DNA of 64,000 nucleotides, taken from SIG636 sp045537905 (GTDB lineage: Bacteria; Bacillota; Clostridia; Oscillospirales; CAG-382). The position numbers were made by a program, and so were the translations under genes. Where the stretch lies: NCBI GenBank assembly GCA_045537905.1, contig JAZSQJ010000015.1:6766-70765 (forward strand), written 5' to 3'. The stretch's first letter is position 1. Each line of letters begins with the position of its first letter. Positions 8,228 to 18,143 of the stretch are shown piece by piece. Under the pieces are notes generated by a model, which saw only the letters and a program-made list of their open reading frames with translations, had not been told where the DNA came from and did no database searches.

Positions 8228-9046
8228 TCACCTTAAAAAATCCTTTCTGTAATTAACGCCAATGCTTTCCGCAAGGCTTGCAAGCTGCTCGTTTGATATA
8301 TGGTTTTTACGGGGCAGATGGGCGGTAAGCATATAAATCTGTGCCGCCTTTTCTGCGGTTTCAATCAGGCCAAAAGCCTCGTCAAGGGTTTTGCCCACGC
8401 CGTAAATGCCGTGCATCGCCCAAACCACAAGGCGAAAACGTCTCATCTTTTCGGCAGTAGCTCTGCCAATTTCCTCCGTACCGCAAACCATCCAGGGAAG
8501 CACTCCCACTCCGTCGGGGAACACCATAATCCCCTCCGTACAGCTCCCCCACAGACTGCGGGTAAAAGCCCCCTCTTCCGGCTCGTGTACGAAGCTCATC
8601 GCCATAAGGTGGGTAGGGTGGCAGTGGGTAACCACACGGTTAGAGCCGTCAACACCAAGTCTTTCGATATGGCTCATAAGATGGGCAGGAAGCTCACTGG
8701 TAAACCTGCCGCCGCCCTCGTATCCCCATAAAAGCTCGGCAGTTTTACCGTCCCTTGCAATTCTCAGTATGCCAAGACATTCGGAGGGCTTTTCTCCGAT
8801 GTTTTTGAAATAGCTGCCCGTCGCCGTAACAAGAAAGCAGCGTCCCGGCAGGGAAGAGGCGTCAAAATCTATGTTGTAACTGCGTATAACCTTGCTTGTA
8901 TCAAGGTATTCTGTAAGCTCCGTCTCCTCAAGCAGGTAGCTTATGTTTCCGCTGTTTCGCTCGCACCAGCCAAGACGGTACATATCCCCCGCAGTTTTTG
9001 CTATCTGTTTAATAAAAGGTGCAGAAAGAATATCCCTCATAAACAT
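8228..9046 (-). CDS. rhaD: Rhamnulose-1-phosphate aldolase
   Basis: 272 residues, the length of the enterobacterial enzyme. Class II aldolase that splits L-rhamnulose 1-phosphate into DHAP and L-lactaldehyde. Zinc-site features are VVTHCHPTHLMAMSF (HxH), SGNIS near the N-terminus, VFPDGVGVLPWMVCGTEEIG, and MHGIYGVGKTLDEAFGLIET with the third histidine and a glutamate. AAAGGA lies just before two possible starts, ATG 9046 and ATG 9040. No other rhamnose genes (rhaA, rhaB) are adjacent, so the pathway must be completed elsewhere. Confidence 0.93.
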   Translation of the reverse strand: MFMRDILSAPFIKQIAKTAGDMYRLGWCERNSGNISYLLEETELTEYLDTSKVIRSYNIDFDASSLPGRCFLVTATGSYFKNIGEKPSECLGILRIARDGKTAELLWGYEGGGRFTSELPAHLMSHIERLGVDGSNRVVTHCHPTHLMAMSFVHEPEEGAFTRSLWGSCTEGIMVFPDGVGVLPWMVCGTEEIGRATAEKMRRFRLVVWAMHGIYGVGKTLDEAFGLIETAEKAAQIYMLTAHLPRKNHISNEQLASLAESIGVNYRKDFLR

Positions 9047-9073
9047 AAAATCCTTTCAAGTGATTACGCCAGT

Positions 9074-9102
9074 ATTATACAGGAAAAATACAAACATTTC
9101 AA
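9074..9102 (-). promoter_or_regulatory. Promoter of rhaD
   Basis: On the minus strand TTGAAA (9097-9102), a 17-base spacer and TATAAT (9074-9079). Confidence 0.75.
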
Positions 9103-9447
9103 CACATATACGGCAAGAAAATATAATAGATTAATTGTCAAACCAAGTGCAACGCTTTTTGACAAAGAATTCAAACAAATCAACAGCTTTTTGAAAATTG
9201 AGAACCTTTATTGGTCTGGTTTCGAACAACGCTATGTTCTTTTTTTGTGCCTTCAGGCGTGAAAATAACCCCCGCGGTTTTACTGTGGGAAGAAAAATAC
9301 TTTAGTATACTTGGTGTTCCGCCTATAGTTTTTGTTTGCATTTGTTGTAAAAGAAGGGACGTATACCGAATAGCCTTTGATATGGCGATAAACGATAAAA
9401 ACCGCACCGATATCTTGCGGATTCTGTCAAAAGTTGTGCTTATGCTA

Positions 9448-9476
9448 TTGTTATGGACAAGAAAATATGTTATAAT
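9448..9476 (+). promoter_or_regulatory. Promoter of the Rossmann/RyR-like gene
   Basis: TTGTTA (9448-9453), a 17-base spacer and TATAAT (9471-9476), about 60 bases upstream of the start. Confidence 0.7.
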
Positions 9477-9534
9477 GTAAGTTCTAAAGGAGTATCCTGC
9501 GAAACAATTAAGTTGGTATTTAGGAGTGATATCT

Positions 9535-11568
9535 ATGTGGAACGCAATTAGCATAGTTATTTTAATTATCGAGGCTTTGATGATTGCTGGGTTTATCATC
9601 GGCAGATTTCAAAAAAGACGGTTTAACGAAACCGCTTCGTTTATCTGCATAGTTCTTTTGCTGAACTATTCCTTGCACCTGGTTCCCTATCTCTACGGAG
9701 TTTTGGAGCTTGGTGAGGAGTCCAACGTTATTTTAGGCTTGCTCGGCTGTCTGGGCTCGTCGATAAAGTTCTTCGTTGGTGAACCCAACGTGGAAGCGGT
9801 TGAAAAGTTTACGGATGCCTTTACACATTTTTCTGTTGCCTATATGTTAGGTGTTGTTGTATCTCTGCTTACCACCATCAGCACGGCAATAGAAGTTTTC
9901 AGCACTTCTATAGTAAACAGCTTCCGTTTATCCAAGGCTATGGGCAGGGAAAGCTGTGATATTGTCCTTGGCAACAGTCCAAAAGCACTGCACTATACAA
10001 AAACCTGCAATGCAGTACTGTTGCTTGATGACAGCGTGGGGAAGGATGTTGTAACAGAGCTAATCGAAGACGGCTATGCTGTTTTGCGTAAAGGCTTTAC
10101 CGTGCAGCTGCTAAGGGGGCGTCGTTTGAATGCTGAGACCAGATATAACGTAATCTGCACGGAATCGGATAAAGCACTGGACTATATCGACGTCTTTATT
10201 ACATACAAAAAGACGGAAGCAAAGGCGAAAAACGTATATTTGTATATAGAGCTTGATGGCGAAAAGGCAGAAACCGTTCGCCGTGAAATTATTGAAAAAA
10301 ACGGAATGGAAGCCTATATCGACACCTTCTGTACAAGAGAGCTGATGGCAAGAACCTTTGTTGAAGAAAACCCTGTTACCAAATATCTGCCCAAGTCATA
10401 CGTCCAAGATGCGGCGATAAAAAACGGTACCGAAATAAACGTGTTTCTGCTTGGTTTTTCTAAGCATGGTAAAGAGCTGTACCGTCAATCGGTGATGAAT
10501 AATCAGTTGGTTACCTTTGATGGGGAATACAGGGTACTTCCGATAAACTACTATTTGTGTGACAGGGGCATAGATAGCACCGAATGGAGCATCAGCGGCT
10601 TGACTGAGGCACTGGGCGAGCTGGATCCTGCAAAGCATTTTCCTTTGATTGAAACACCCTTCAAAACAAGGGTTGTTGACAAGGCTCCAACCTCCCGTGA
10701 GGTGCTTACGGCGATCAAAGCACAGGTGAAAAGGGAAAACAGCTATACGTTCGTTATCATCGACACCGACGAGGATTGCCGTAATATTGAAATCAGTGCC
10801 AGGCTTAAAACCCTATTGTTCGGTGCCGACAACTATCATATATTTGTAAGAAGCGAAGCCGCTTATACAAAGGATGATGATGCCGTTACTTATTTTGGTA
10901 ACAGCCAGGACGTGTTTAATCACGACGTAATCGTAAACGATTCTCTGGCGGTAATGGCAAAGAAGCTGAACGAGGTTTATACCGCCCAGCACGCAGATGC
11001 GGAGGAGAGAAAACGGGCAGACTTTGCCGAGTACATACAGAAAAAAGCCGAAAAAGACTGGAACGGTTTTGACTACTTCACTATGTATTCCAATATTTAT
11101 TGCGCTATGAGCCTGCGTGTAAAGCTTAACTTACTGGGACTGGATTACGTCAAGGACGGAAAAGGTGCCGGGGTTTCACTTATCAAAGAGCGTAACGGAC
11201 GTAAGGATGGATATGCTTATAGCGAGTATGCCGGTCCGTCCGTCCGCAACGCACTGATTGCACAAGAGCACGCCAGGTGGAACGCCTACCATCTTTTGAG
11301 TGAGTATTTGCCCCTTGAAAAAGAGGGCATTACGGTCATGTCGGATAACGGTAAAAAAGTGCGTTTTAACGTAAAAAACCTTGCGGCTAAAAAGCACGCT
11401 TGTCTTACAAGCTATAAAGGACTAAGTGTTTTGTCTGCCTATCTTGCAGAAAAGGCAGGGAGGGGATGCACTGCCGCAGACTATGACTATTATATTCATG
11501 ACGAAATGCTGATTATCTCGGCTGAGGAGCTGCTAACCTCTCTCGGCTATTCGGTAACGGAAAAATAA
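9535..11568 (+). CDS. Membrane protein with Rossmann-like (TrkA-N type) and RyR-like domains
   Basis: 677 residues from ATG 9535 (AGGAG 8 bases upstream). The N-terminal 125 residues hold about three membrane helices. A first Rossmann-like segment begins CDIVLGNSPKALHYTKT, and a second begins INVFLLGFSKHGKELYRQSV. The C-terminal part contains LIAQEHARWNAYHLLSEY and KKHACLTSYKGLSVL, the EHxRW and HxC patterns that I associate with bacterial RyR-like domains. Such TrkA-N/RyR fusions have been discussed as nucleotide-sensing parts of prokaryotic conflict systems (family knowledge, not tested here). It is single-gene, has its own promoter and has no obvious partner. The assignment is by pattern recognition only. 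Confidence 0.55.
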   Translation: MWNAISIVILIIEALMIAGFIIGRFQKRRFNETASFICIVLLLNYSLHLVPYLYGVLELGEESNVILGLLGCLGSSIKFFVGEPNVEAVEKFTDAFTHFSVAYMLGVVVSLLTTISTAIEVFSTSIVNSFRLSKAMGRESCDIVLGNSPKALHYTKTCNAVLLLDDSVGKDVVTELIEDGYAVLRKGFTVQLLRGRRLNAETRYNVICTESDKALDYIDVFITYKKTEAKAKNVYLYIELDGEKAETVRREIIEKNGMEAYIDTFCTRELMARTFVEENPVTKYLPKSYVQDAAIKNGTEINVFLLGFSKHGKELYRQSVMNNQLVTFDGEYRVLPINYYLCDRGIDSTEWSISGLTEALGELDPAKHFPLIETPFKTRVVDKAPTSREVLTAIKAQVKRENSYTFVIIDTDEDCRNIEISARLKTLLFGADNYHIFVRSEAAYTKDDDAVTYFGNSQDVFNHDVIVNDSLAVMAKKLNEVYTAQHADAEERKRADFAEYIQKKAEKDWNGFDYFTMYSNIYCAMSLRVKLNLLGLDYVKDGKGAGVSLIKERNGRKDGYAYSEYAGPSVRNALIAQEHARWNAYHLLSEYLPLEKEGITVMSDNGKKVRFNVKNLAAKKHACLTSYKGLSVLSAYLAEKAGRGCTAADYDYYIHDEMLIISAEELLTSLGYSVTEK

Positions 11569-11707
11569 AAAGCGTTAAGTAAGCGTTTGATACAGCCTCT
11601 TTTCGTCGCTTTGCACAAAGGTATATTGCTTTTCGCTCCTGCGGAGCATCCTTTGTAGTACATTATAGAGAATTAAAGAAGTATTGCACAAAAAACGCCC
11701 TTAGGTC

Positions 11708-11735
11708 TTGAAACTTATAAAAAAGATGGTATAAT
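11708..11735 (+). promoter_or_regulatory. Promoter of the giant beta-helix gene
   Basis: TTGAAA (11708-11713), a 16-base spacer and TATAAT (11730-11735), with TGG before the -10. Confidence 0.75.
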
Positions 11736-11792
11736 ATATATTGTATCACTGTGGATGCTTGTATTATTCAACGACAACGGAGGAAGATATAG

Positions 11793-14700
11793 ATGAAAAT
11801 AACAAGGACAACGGCTGTATTTCTTTGTATAACAATGCTGTTTGCTTTATTTACGGGCGGCGTTTATGCAGAGGATGGCGTTACATACATTGATGAAACA
11901 ACGCTGGTTATAGAAGACGGCAAGGTAGTAAGCGGCGACAAAAGCCTTATAGAAAACGGTATAGTAGTCATCGGTGACAATGCTTCCTCCGGAGCGGATT
12001 GTGACGACCCTTCCGAGGAGGATACCTTCGGGAACGAGGACCCCTCTGTAAAAATAGACACCCAAACATCGGGTGCAGAAATCGTCCCCGACTCCTCCCT
12101 ACCTGCTACCGAAACTGTAACTACCGAACAAACGGAATCTCAAAGCAGCAAACAACCCGTAAAGGATAACTCTGCCCTTACTGCTCCCACTGTAAAGCCG
12201 GATACAAATACTAACACCAATACCGAAACAAAACTCCCAACCGAAACTCCCACCGCTGTTAATCCCAATGTACCACAGGAGGGAGCAAAAGGCAGCTGCT
12301 ACATAAACTATCCTTCTTTAGGCGCGACACTTGAAGGGACTACAATCTACCTGTATGAAGCAGATCAAGAGTACGTTTACGTTTACCAAACCCAAAAGGT
12401 TCAAAAAAGCAGCGGAACAATAAGCTCGCTGACGTATCAGACCTCAAATACAATTGCGGTGTTTTACCGTTTAAAGGATGCTCATTCCAGCCGTGGTCCT
12501 GATGGAACCGGTACTTTTTCTGGCATTATGTTTGACGTAATTGAAGGTAAAACATTTAATTTGGTCGGTAGCTCTACCTATGACATACGCATCGACGGAA
12601 GACTGTGCTCCTCTCAGGCTACGGGCGCAAGCTCTTTTCTTCCCTCAAGCCCTACAGCTGTAAGCAGAACTAATCCCCAAGTAAGCGTTCCGTTGATGCG
12701 CGTTTCGGGAAGCAATGCCAAACTGAATTTGACCTACGTAACTTTAAGAAACTCCAACGCAACCGGCAACGGCGGTGGCGTACGTGTAGGGGATGGCGGC
12801 ACCCTGAAAATGACTAATTGCACCATCGACAACTGCGATACCACAGGCAACGGCGGCGGTATATATATAGCAAGCGGCGGATCGGTAGACCTTAATAACG
12901 TTACAATTAAGAATTGTAACGCAGCCTACGGCGGTGCTATTTACATAGCGGGAGACTGCACACTTAAAATGAACACCGTTACCATAGAATCAAATACTGC
13001 AGAAAACAGCGGCAAAACCGACGGCAACGGCGGCGGTATGTGGATAGGCGCAAGCGACACCGGCTTAACTATCGGTTCCACCGTTACCTTTGACAACAAC
13101 ACAGCAAACAATAACGGCGGTGCCATAGCTTTAGCAAGAAAAAGAAAGCTTACAATAAACGGTGCTGAGTTTAAGAATAACGATGCAAAAAAAGGCGGTG
13201 CCATATCGGTTTACTCGGCAGACGATGCGGGTGACCCAACACTTATACTTGATTTGGGAAAGATACACGATAATACTGCATCTGAAGCCGGCGGAGGAGT
13301 TTATATCGCCGCAGGCACCGGTCATCAGCTTAACAACACCTCATCTACCGTAAACAATTCCTCCATATACAATAACAGTGCACCAAAGGGTGGCGGAATT
13401 TGCGTAGTAAAAACCTCTTTTACAGGCGTAAGCAACGGCAAGATAACCCTTAACAAGGGGAAAATATACGGCAACAACAAATCCCGCACGGACACTAACT
13501 ACGGTGGTGGCGTATATGTAGATAACGGTGGCACCGTTGACCTTAAAGGCACTATAATTGGGGCAGATTCAACTACCAACGGCAACAAGGCTGCTCATGG
13601 TGCCGGTGTATATGTAGCCTCAGGCGGGACCTTCACTATGAACAGCGGCGAGATAAAATATAACACTGCAACAGTAAACGGCGGCGGTATATATTCTCTC
13701 GGTCAAACCAACTTAAATATCAAAGGTGGCACCATAAGCTACAACGAGGCAACGCAGAACGGCGGCGGTATATACGTTGCGGGAACCAATGCAGGAGGCG
13801 TGCGCATAGTTGGTGAATCGGGGGATATATCCATCCACCACAACAAGTCTAAAGACTCCGGAACAGGTGGCGGCGGTGGTTTGTGCTTCTCCAACCACTC
13901 AAGCGAGGAAGGCGTGGAGTATCCTGTAACGGGTGTTGTTATCGGCGGCGGCTCAAATGCTGTAAACATTTACTCAAACGAGGCAATATACGGCGGCGGT
14001 GTACGTACCCTTAACAGTGGCTACGGTCTTATCTCTGTTGAAATAAAGAACAACGTTAACATTTATTCCAACACTGCAACCGCAGGTGAAACCTCTACCT
14101 ATAAGGGCGGCGGCGGTATATTTGTGGGTGGCAACTCCGAGCTGGTTATCGACGGTGCAGACATATACAATAACATCGCATCGTTTTACGGCGCAGGTAT
14201 GGTCATAGCAGGCGGGGAAGTTACCTTCAAAAGCGGTAATATAAGAAATCACACGGTTATTCATTCCGGTGGCGGAATTGAAATGATGTCTAGAGGCTCC
14301 TTCACCATGACAGGCGGCGATATAAAGGAAAACTCTGCTAACGACGGCGGCGGTATACATTTTGACGGCACCTTTACGGTTACGTTAAGCGGCGGCAATA
14401 TAATGAACAACACCGCAAGTCAGCGTGGCGGCGGCGTTGCCCAAGGCAGCGGTGAATTAACCGTGTCCGGCACTACCATAAAAGATAACACTGCTCATAA
14501 CGGCGGCGGTGTATACACCAACGGCGGCTCTCTTACTGTCAGCGGTGGCTTCATAACAAGCAATGATGCCACGTATGGCGGCGGTGTACACATCGATGAC
14601 AACACTGATAAAACAAAAACCGTTGTTTTCAGCGGTGGCACCATAAACGAAAATACCGCTGTATATAACGGTGGCGGGGTATGGATAGGCGTATTTGCGA

Positions 14701-17700
14701 GATTTACCATGCGAAACGTTACCGTAGACGAAAACTATGCGGGGCGTATAGGCGGCGGTTTGTTCTTTAACCGTGGTAACGAAGAAGGCACTTTGCTTAT
14801 CGAAAGCGGCACTGTAAGCAACAACTATACAGCCACTCCCGCTTCTAACCCCAACAACACACAATATCTTGGCGGCGGTATTTACTTCGGCAACGGAGCA
14901 GACGGTACGCTTCCTTGCCACGCAGTTCTTGGAGGCGGAAGTACGCCCCTTAACATATTCGGCAACCGTTCTCTCAGAGGTGGCGGTATATGTGTAGATG
15001 ACGGTGGCGGGCAACCGACAACCGTTGTGCTTAATTCGGGCGTTAATATTTATGACAATACCGCTTTGGATACTATGGAAAGCGGTATGGGCGGCGGCGG
15101 CCTTTACATCTCCCCCAGCGGTCACGTTACCATGAACGAGGGTGCTACCATCGGCGGCACCTCCCTTGAAAACGGCAACAAGGCGAAATACGGTGCAGGC
15201 GTTCAGATAAACCGCGGCACCTTTATCCAAAACGGCGGTAGCATTCAGTACAATACGGCTACTTATTACGCAGGCGGCGTTTACGTTATAGACACCACTT
15301 TCGTAATGAACGGCGGTACCAACAAGGGTAACTATGCCCAAGAAATAGGCGGCGGTGTTTACGTTTCTACCGGCAGTACGTTTGAGCTTAAGACAGGGGC
15401 TATGCTTACCGAAAACAAGGCAAACTACGGCGGCGGTGTTTACGTAAATGGCACTATGACTATGAGCGGCGGCTCCATAGGCAATGTTACTACCGACTCC
15501 AACATTGCAACCTATGGCGGCGGTGTTTGCGTTGCCGAAAGCGGCGTGTTTAATATGTCCGGCGGCTCTATTAAAAACAACGTTTACACGGAAGGTGCTG
15601 CTTTTAATATGAACTACGGCGGCGGTGTTTCCGTATTTGGTACCTTTAATATGTCCGGCGGCGAGATAACGGGCAACCAAGTTACCGGCTTGGGCGGCGG
15701 CGTTATTATAGACGAGCATAACGACAGCAATACCCCTACCGCATCCTTCGTTATGACGGGCGGCTCTATAACAAACAACGGTAATTTAGCAACAACGGAC
15801 GCAGGCAACGGCGGCGGTATATGGGTAGGCACCTGCCTGACCTTCAAGATAGAAGGTAACGGTACAAACAACCCCGTTATAAGCGGCAATACCACCTCGG
15901 CTACAAAAGCCAACGCCAACGGTGCCGGTATGTTTATCAACCGTAGCGTTACCAACCCGATAATAATTAAAAACTGTACGATAAGCGATAACATTTGTAA
16001 CGGCAACCAAAGCAAGGGCGGCGGTATATGCTTCAGCAATACGGGTTTGGTTAGCGACAACACCGCTACTATCGAAAACGTGGTATTTGACGGCAACGAG
16101 GCTGCTATCGGCGGCGGTATCTCCATAAACGGTAACAGCGGCTATTCTTACGGTATAACCGTTACAATGGACGGACTTACCGTTAACGATAACGAAGCAA
16201 CCAACGGTGAAGGCGGCGGCATACACGTTAGCGGCAATATTGCTAAGGTTTCACTCAGCGATTCTGCAGTAACCAATAACACTGCAAACGGTTGCGGCGG
16301 CGGTATATACCTGTTTGAGGCTAAGGGCATCTCCGGTGACGCCGTTTCCTTCTCCAACGTTGAAGTGAACGGTAATACAGCCACCGGCACCGACTCTTTT
16401 GGTGGCGGCTTGGTTGTGGATACCGTTGTTGTAAACCTTACGGGCAACAACGAAATCAACCAAAACACAGCTAATGCTTGGGGCGGCGGTTTGATAGTAC
16501 GTGCCTCAGGAGGCACGGGAGTGGCGGAGGTCAATATCAATATGACCGATGCAGGCACCACGACAATAAACAACAACACGGTTGGCAAATATGGTGGCGG
16601 TGTTCACGTTGCTAACGTAGGTACCTCACGCTTCAATATGAGGGGCGGTGAAATATGCGGCAACACCTCCAACAATGCCTCCGGCGGCGGCATTGACACC
16701 CAGGGCATTACCACTCTTAACGGTACGACTATATCCGATAACACGGCTAAAAACGGCGGCAATATCGCTTTTGGCGGCGGCGTTGTCACCAGAGGAGAGA
16801 TAAGTAACCTCACTCTCACAAACTGCACCGTAAGCGGCAACACCGCTCAATACGGTGGTGGTGTAACGGTAACCGAATTTGCACAGGCTACAATTAACGG
16901 CGGCACTGTAAGCGGCAACACCGCAGACGAGGCAGGCGGAATTTTGGTATATAATAACAGCTCTGCAACAGCTTCCGGTCTTACGGTAAGCGGCAATACC
17001 ACCACTGCCGGCGACGGCGGCGGTGTGTTGGTTACCATAAATAGCTCTCTTGAAATGGAAAACAGCTTTATCTACGGTAACAGTGCATCGGGTAGCTATG
17101 AGGGTGAGACTGCATACGTTGCAGAGAATAGCCTTGTAGGTGCAGGCGGCGGCGTTGCGGTTTTTGACAGCTCCTCGTTTACTCTTACAAGCGGCGGTAT
17201 TTACAACAACCTGGCTTCTACAGCAGGCGACGATGTTTTTGCCAACGGCAGCGATACCAAGCTTGATCTGCCTTCAGCCTCGGATATGGATACCGCACAT
17301 CTTGTAAAGGAAAACTCTGATGATGTTTACTGTTGGGTAGAGGACTACATGAACGGTGATACAAGCTACACCTCGGGTCTTAACGGTAGCAACGGCAGAA
17401 TAGTAATGAGATACAGACAAACTCCTGCTTCTGTCAGTGCTTTTACAAGTAATCTTGAGGGTACTTCTCCCGTTGGAAAATACATAAATGACGAGGACAG
17501 GTTTGTAGCTATAACCTTTGGCGTACCCAAGTACAACGTAGGCTCTGTTGCCATAACGGCTCCTCATAGTGATGATCCCAACCAGCGTTTTGTGTTTACT
17601 TTAAGCGGCGTTAACACCTTAGGTGAATCCATAAACATCACCGTAAGTGCCCTCAGTGACCAAACAATAGTTATAACTGAGCTCATTTCCGGTACCTACA

Positions 17701-17981
17701 CCATAGTTCAGAATGATGATTGGTCGTGGAGATATGAGTTCACCAATGCCAGAGTTGACGACAGCACCGACAGTGGCACTAACTCGGTTACTGTAACCAT
17801 AACGGGTACGGAGCTTGAGGAAATTCACACTGTAGAGTACACCAACAGCCTAACAAATAATAAGTGGCTAAGTCATAACAGCGTGGGTAAGGTGAATATA
17901 CCGCCCGATACGGTGCGTGACGATCCGGCGCTTGCGGCAAGCACCTTCTTGATCCCCAACAAGCGCTTTTACACAGTTTAA
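11793..17981 (+). CDS. Giant secreted right-handed beta-helix repeat protein
   Basis: 2062 residues. The signal peptide (1-26) ends GVYA. A Ser/Thr/Pro/Glu-rich linker (about 60-165) precedes roughly 1,700 residues of parallel beta-helix rungs with the recurring pattern NxA..GGGxY followed by a GG(T/S)-rich turn, as in pectate-lyase-like and Pmp-like passengers. The tail (about 1880-2040) is an immunoglobulin/Cna-B-like domain containing YNVGSVAITAPHSDDPNQRF and FVFTLSGVN. There is no LPxTG motif, dockerin or SLH domain, so anchoring is unclear; it may be released or bound by the tail. GGAGG lies 9 bases before the ATG. A terminator follows at 18009. The repeats create long spurious frames on the other strand. 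Confidence 0.88.
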   Translation: MKITRTTAVFLCITMLFALFTGGVYAEDGVTYIDETTLVIEDGKVVSGDKSLIENGIVVIGDNASSGADCDDPSEEDTFGNEDPSVKIDTQTSGAEIVPDSSLPATETVTTEQTESQSSKQPVKDNSALTAPTVKPDTNTNTNTETKLPTETPTAVNPNVPQEGAKGSCYINYPSLGATLEGTTIYLYEADQEYVYVYQTQKVQKSSGTISSLTYQTSNTIAVFYRLKDAHSSRGPDGTGTFSGIMFDVIEGKTFNLVGSSTYDIRIDGRLCSSQATGASSFLPSSPTAVSRTNPQVSVPLMRVSGSNAKLNLTYVTLRNSNATGNGGGVRVGDGGTLKMTNCTIDNCDTTGNGGGIYIASGGSVDLNNVTIKNCNAAYGGAIYIAGDCTLKMNTVTIESNTAENSGKTDGNGGGMWIGASDTGLTIGSTVTFDNNTANNNGGAIALARKRKLTINGAEFKNNDAKKGGAISVYSADDAGDPTLILDLGKIHDNTASEAGGGVYIAAGTGHQLNNTSSTVNNSSIYNNSAPKGGGICVVKTSFTGVSNGKITLNKGKIYGNNKSRTDTNYGGGVYVDNGGTVDLKGTIIGADSTTNGNKAAHGAGVYVASGGTFTMNSGEIKYNTATVNGGGIYSLGQTNLNIKGGTISYNEATQNGGGIYVAGTNAGGVRIVGESGDISIHHNKSKDSGTGGGGGLCFSNHSSEEGVEYPVTGVVIGGGSNAVNIYSNEAIYGGGVRTLNSGYGLISVEIKNNVNIYSNTATAGETSTYKGGGGIFVGGNSELVIDGADIYNNIASFYGAGMVIAGGEVTFKSGNIRNHTVIHSGGGIEMMSRGSFTMTGGDIKENSANDGGGIHFDGTFTVTLSGGNIMNNTASQRGGGVAQGSGELTVSGTTIKDNTAHNGGGVYTNGGSLTVSGGFITSNDATYGGGVHIDDNTDKTKTVVFSGGTINENTAVYNGGGVWIGVFARFTMRNVTVDENYAGRIGGGLFFNRGNEEGTLLIESGTVSNNYTATPASNPNNTQYLGGGIYFGNGADGTLPCHAVLGGGSTPLNIFGNRSLRGGGICVDDGGGQPTTVVLNSGVNIYDNTALDTMESGMGGGGLYISPSGHVTMNEGATIGGTSLENGNKAKYGAGVQINRGTFIQNGGSIQYNTATYYAGGVYVIDTTFVMNGGTNKGNYAQEIGGGVYVSTGSTFELKTGAMLTENKANYGGGVYVNGTMTMSGGSIGNVTTDSNIATYGGGVCVAESGVFNMSGGSIKNNVYTEGAAFNMNYGGGVSVFGTFNMSGGEITGNQVTGLGGGVIIDEHNDSNTPTASFVMTGGSITNNGNLATTDAGNGGGIWVGTCLTFKIEGNGTNNPVISGNTTSATKANANGAGMFINRSVTNPIIIKNCTISDNICNGNQSKGGGICFSNTGLVSDNTATIENVVFDGNEAAIGGGISINGNSGYSYGITVTMDGLTVNDNEATNGEGGGIHVSGNIAKVSLSDSAVTNNTANGCGGGIYLFEAKGISGDAVSFSNVEVNGNTATGTDSFGGGLVVDTVVVNLTGNNEINQNTANAWGGGLIVRASGGTGVAEVNINMTDAGTTTINNNTVGKYGGGVHVANVGTSRFNMRGGEICGNTSNNASGGGIDTQGITTLNGTTISDNTAKNGGNIAFGGGVVTRGEISNLTLTNCTVSGNTAQYGGGVTVTEFAQATINGGTVSGNTADEAGGILVYNNSSATASGLTVSGNTTTAGDGGGVLVTINSSLEMENSFIYGNSASGSYEGETAYVAENSLVGAGGGVAVFDSSSFTLTSGGIYNNLASTAGDDVFANGSDTKLDLPSASDMDTAHLVKENSDDVYCWVEDYMNGDTSYTSGLNGSNGRIVMRYRQTPASVSAFTSNLEGTSPVGKYINDEDRFVAITFGVPKYNVGSVAITAPHSDDPNQRFVFTLSGVNTLGESINITVSALSDQTIVITELISGTYTIVQNDDWSWRYEFTNARVDDSTDSGTNSVTVTITGTELEEIHTVEYTNSLTNNKWLSHNSVGKVNIPPDTVRDDPALAASTFLIPNKRFYTV

Positions 17982-18008
17982 TTTAAGGGCGTAAAACAGC
18001 CTAAAGGG

Positions 18009-18054
18009 GCTGTCTCAAATGCAAGGATTGAGCATTTGAGGCAGCACCTTTTTT
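18009..18054 (+). terminator. Terminator after the giant beta-helix gene
   Basis: GCTG/CTCAAATGC pairs with GCATTTGAG/GCAGC, followed by a run of six T. Confidence 0.8.
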
Positions 18055-18074
18055 GCATATGAACTGTATAACTA

Positions 18075-18103
18075 TTGCATTGCTTTACCTGATGTGGTAT
18101 AAT
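18075..18103 (+). promoter_or_regulatory. Promoter of the XRE regulator gene
   Basis: TTGCAT (18075-18080), a 17-base spacer and TATAAT (18098-18103), with TGG before the -10 (extended). Confidence 0.8.
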
Positions 18104-18143
18104 GGTTGTCGCTGATACGGCAAATTTACACACGGAGGGGAAT

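Larger units (their letters stand above)
9047..9534. other. 488-bp intergenic region with two divergent promoters and an unexplained middle
   Basis: It holds the rhaD promoter at the left edge and the RyR-protein promoter at the right. The roughly 340 bases between them carry open frames on both strands (9211-9480 plus; 9180-9599 minus) without ribosome sites or recognisable domains, so I do not call genes. A GCAAGAAAATATA string at 9113-9125 resembles the repeat at 1695. Confidence 0.5.

Noticed and set aside
9180..9599. 139-residue minus-strand frame before the RyR-like gene
   Set aside because: It overlaps the promoter and start of the plus-strand gene, has no ribosome site and matches no family I know.
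14457..15719. 420-residue minus-strand frame within the giant beta-helix gene
   Set aside because: Arises from the regular GGCGGCGGT repeats read backwards. It is composed of Ala/Val/Thr repeats and has no ribosome site.
12750..17200. CRISPR-like spaced repeats
   Set aside because: The repeated GGCGGCGGTATAT units code for beta-helix rungs in frame, vary in sequence and spacing, and are not identical palindromic repeats.
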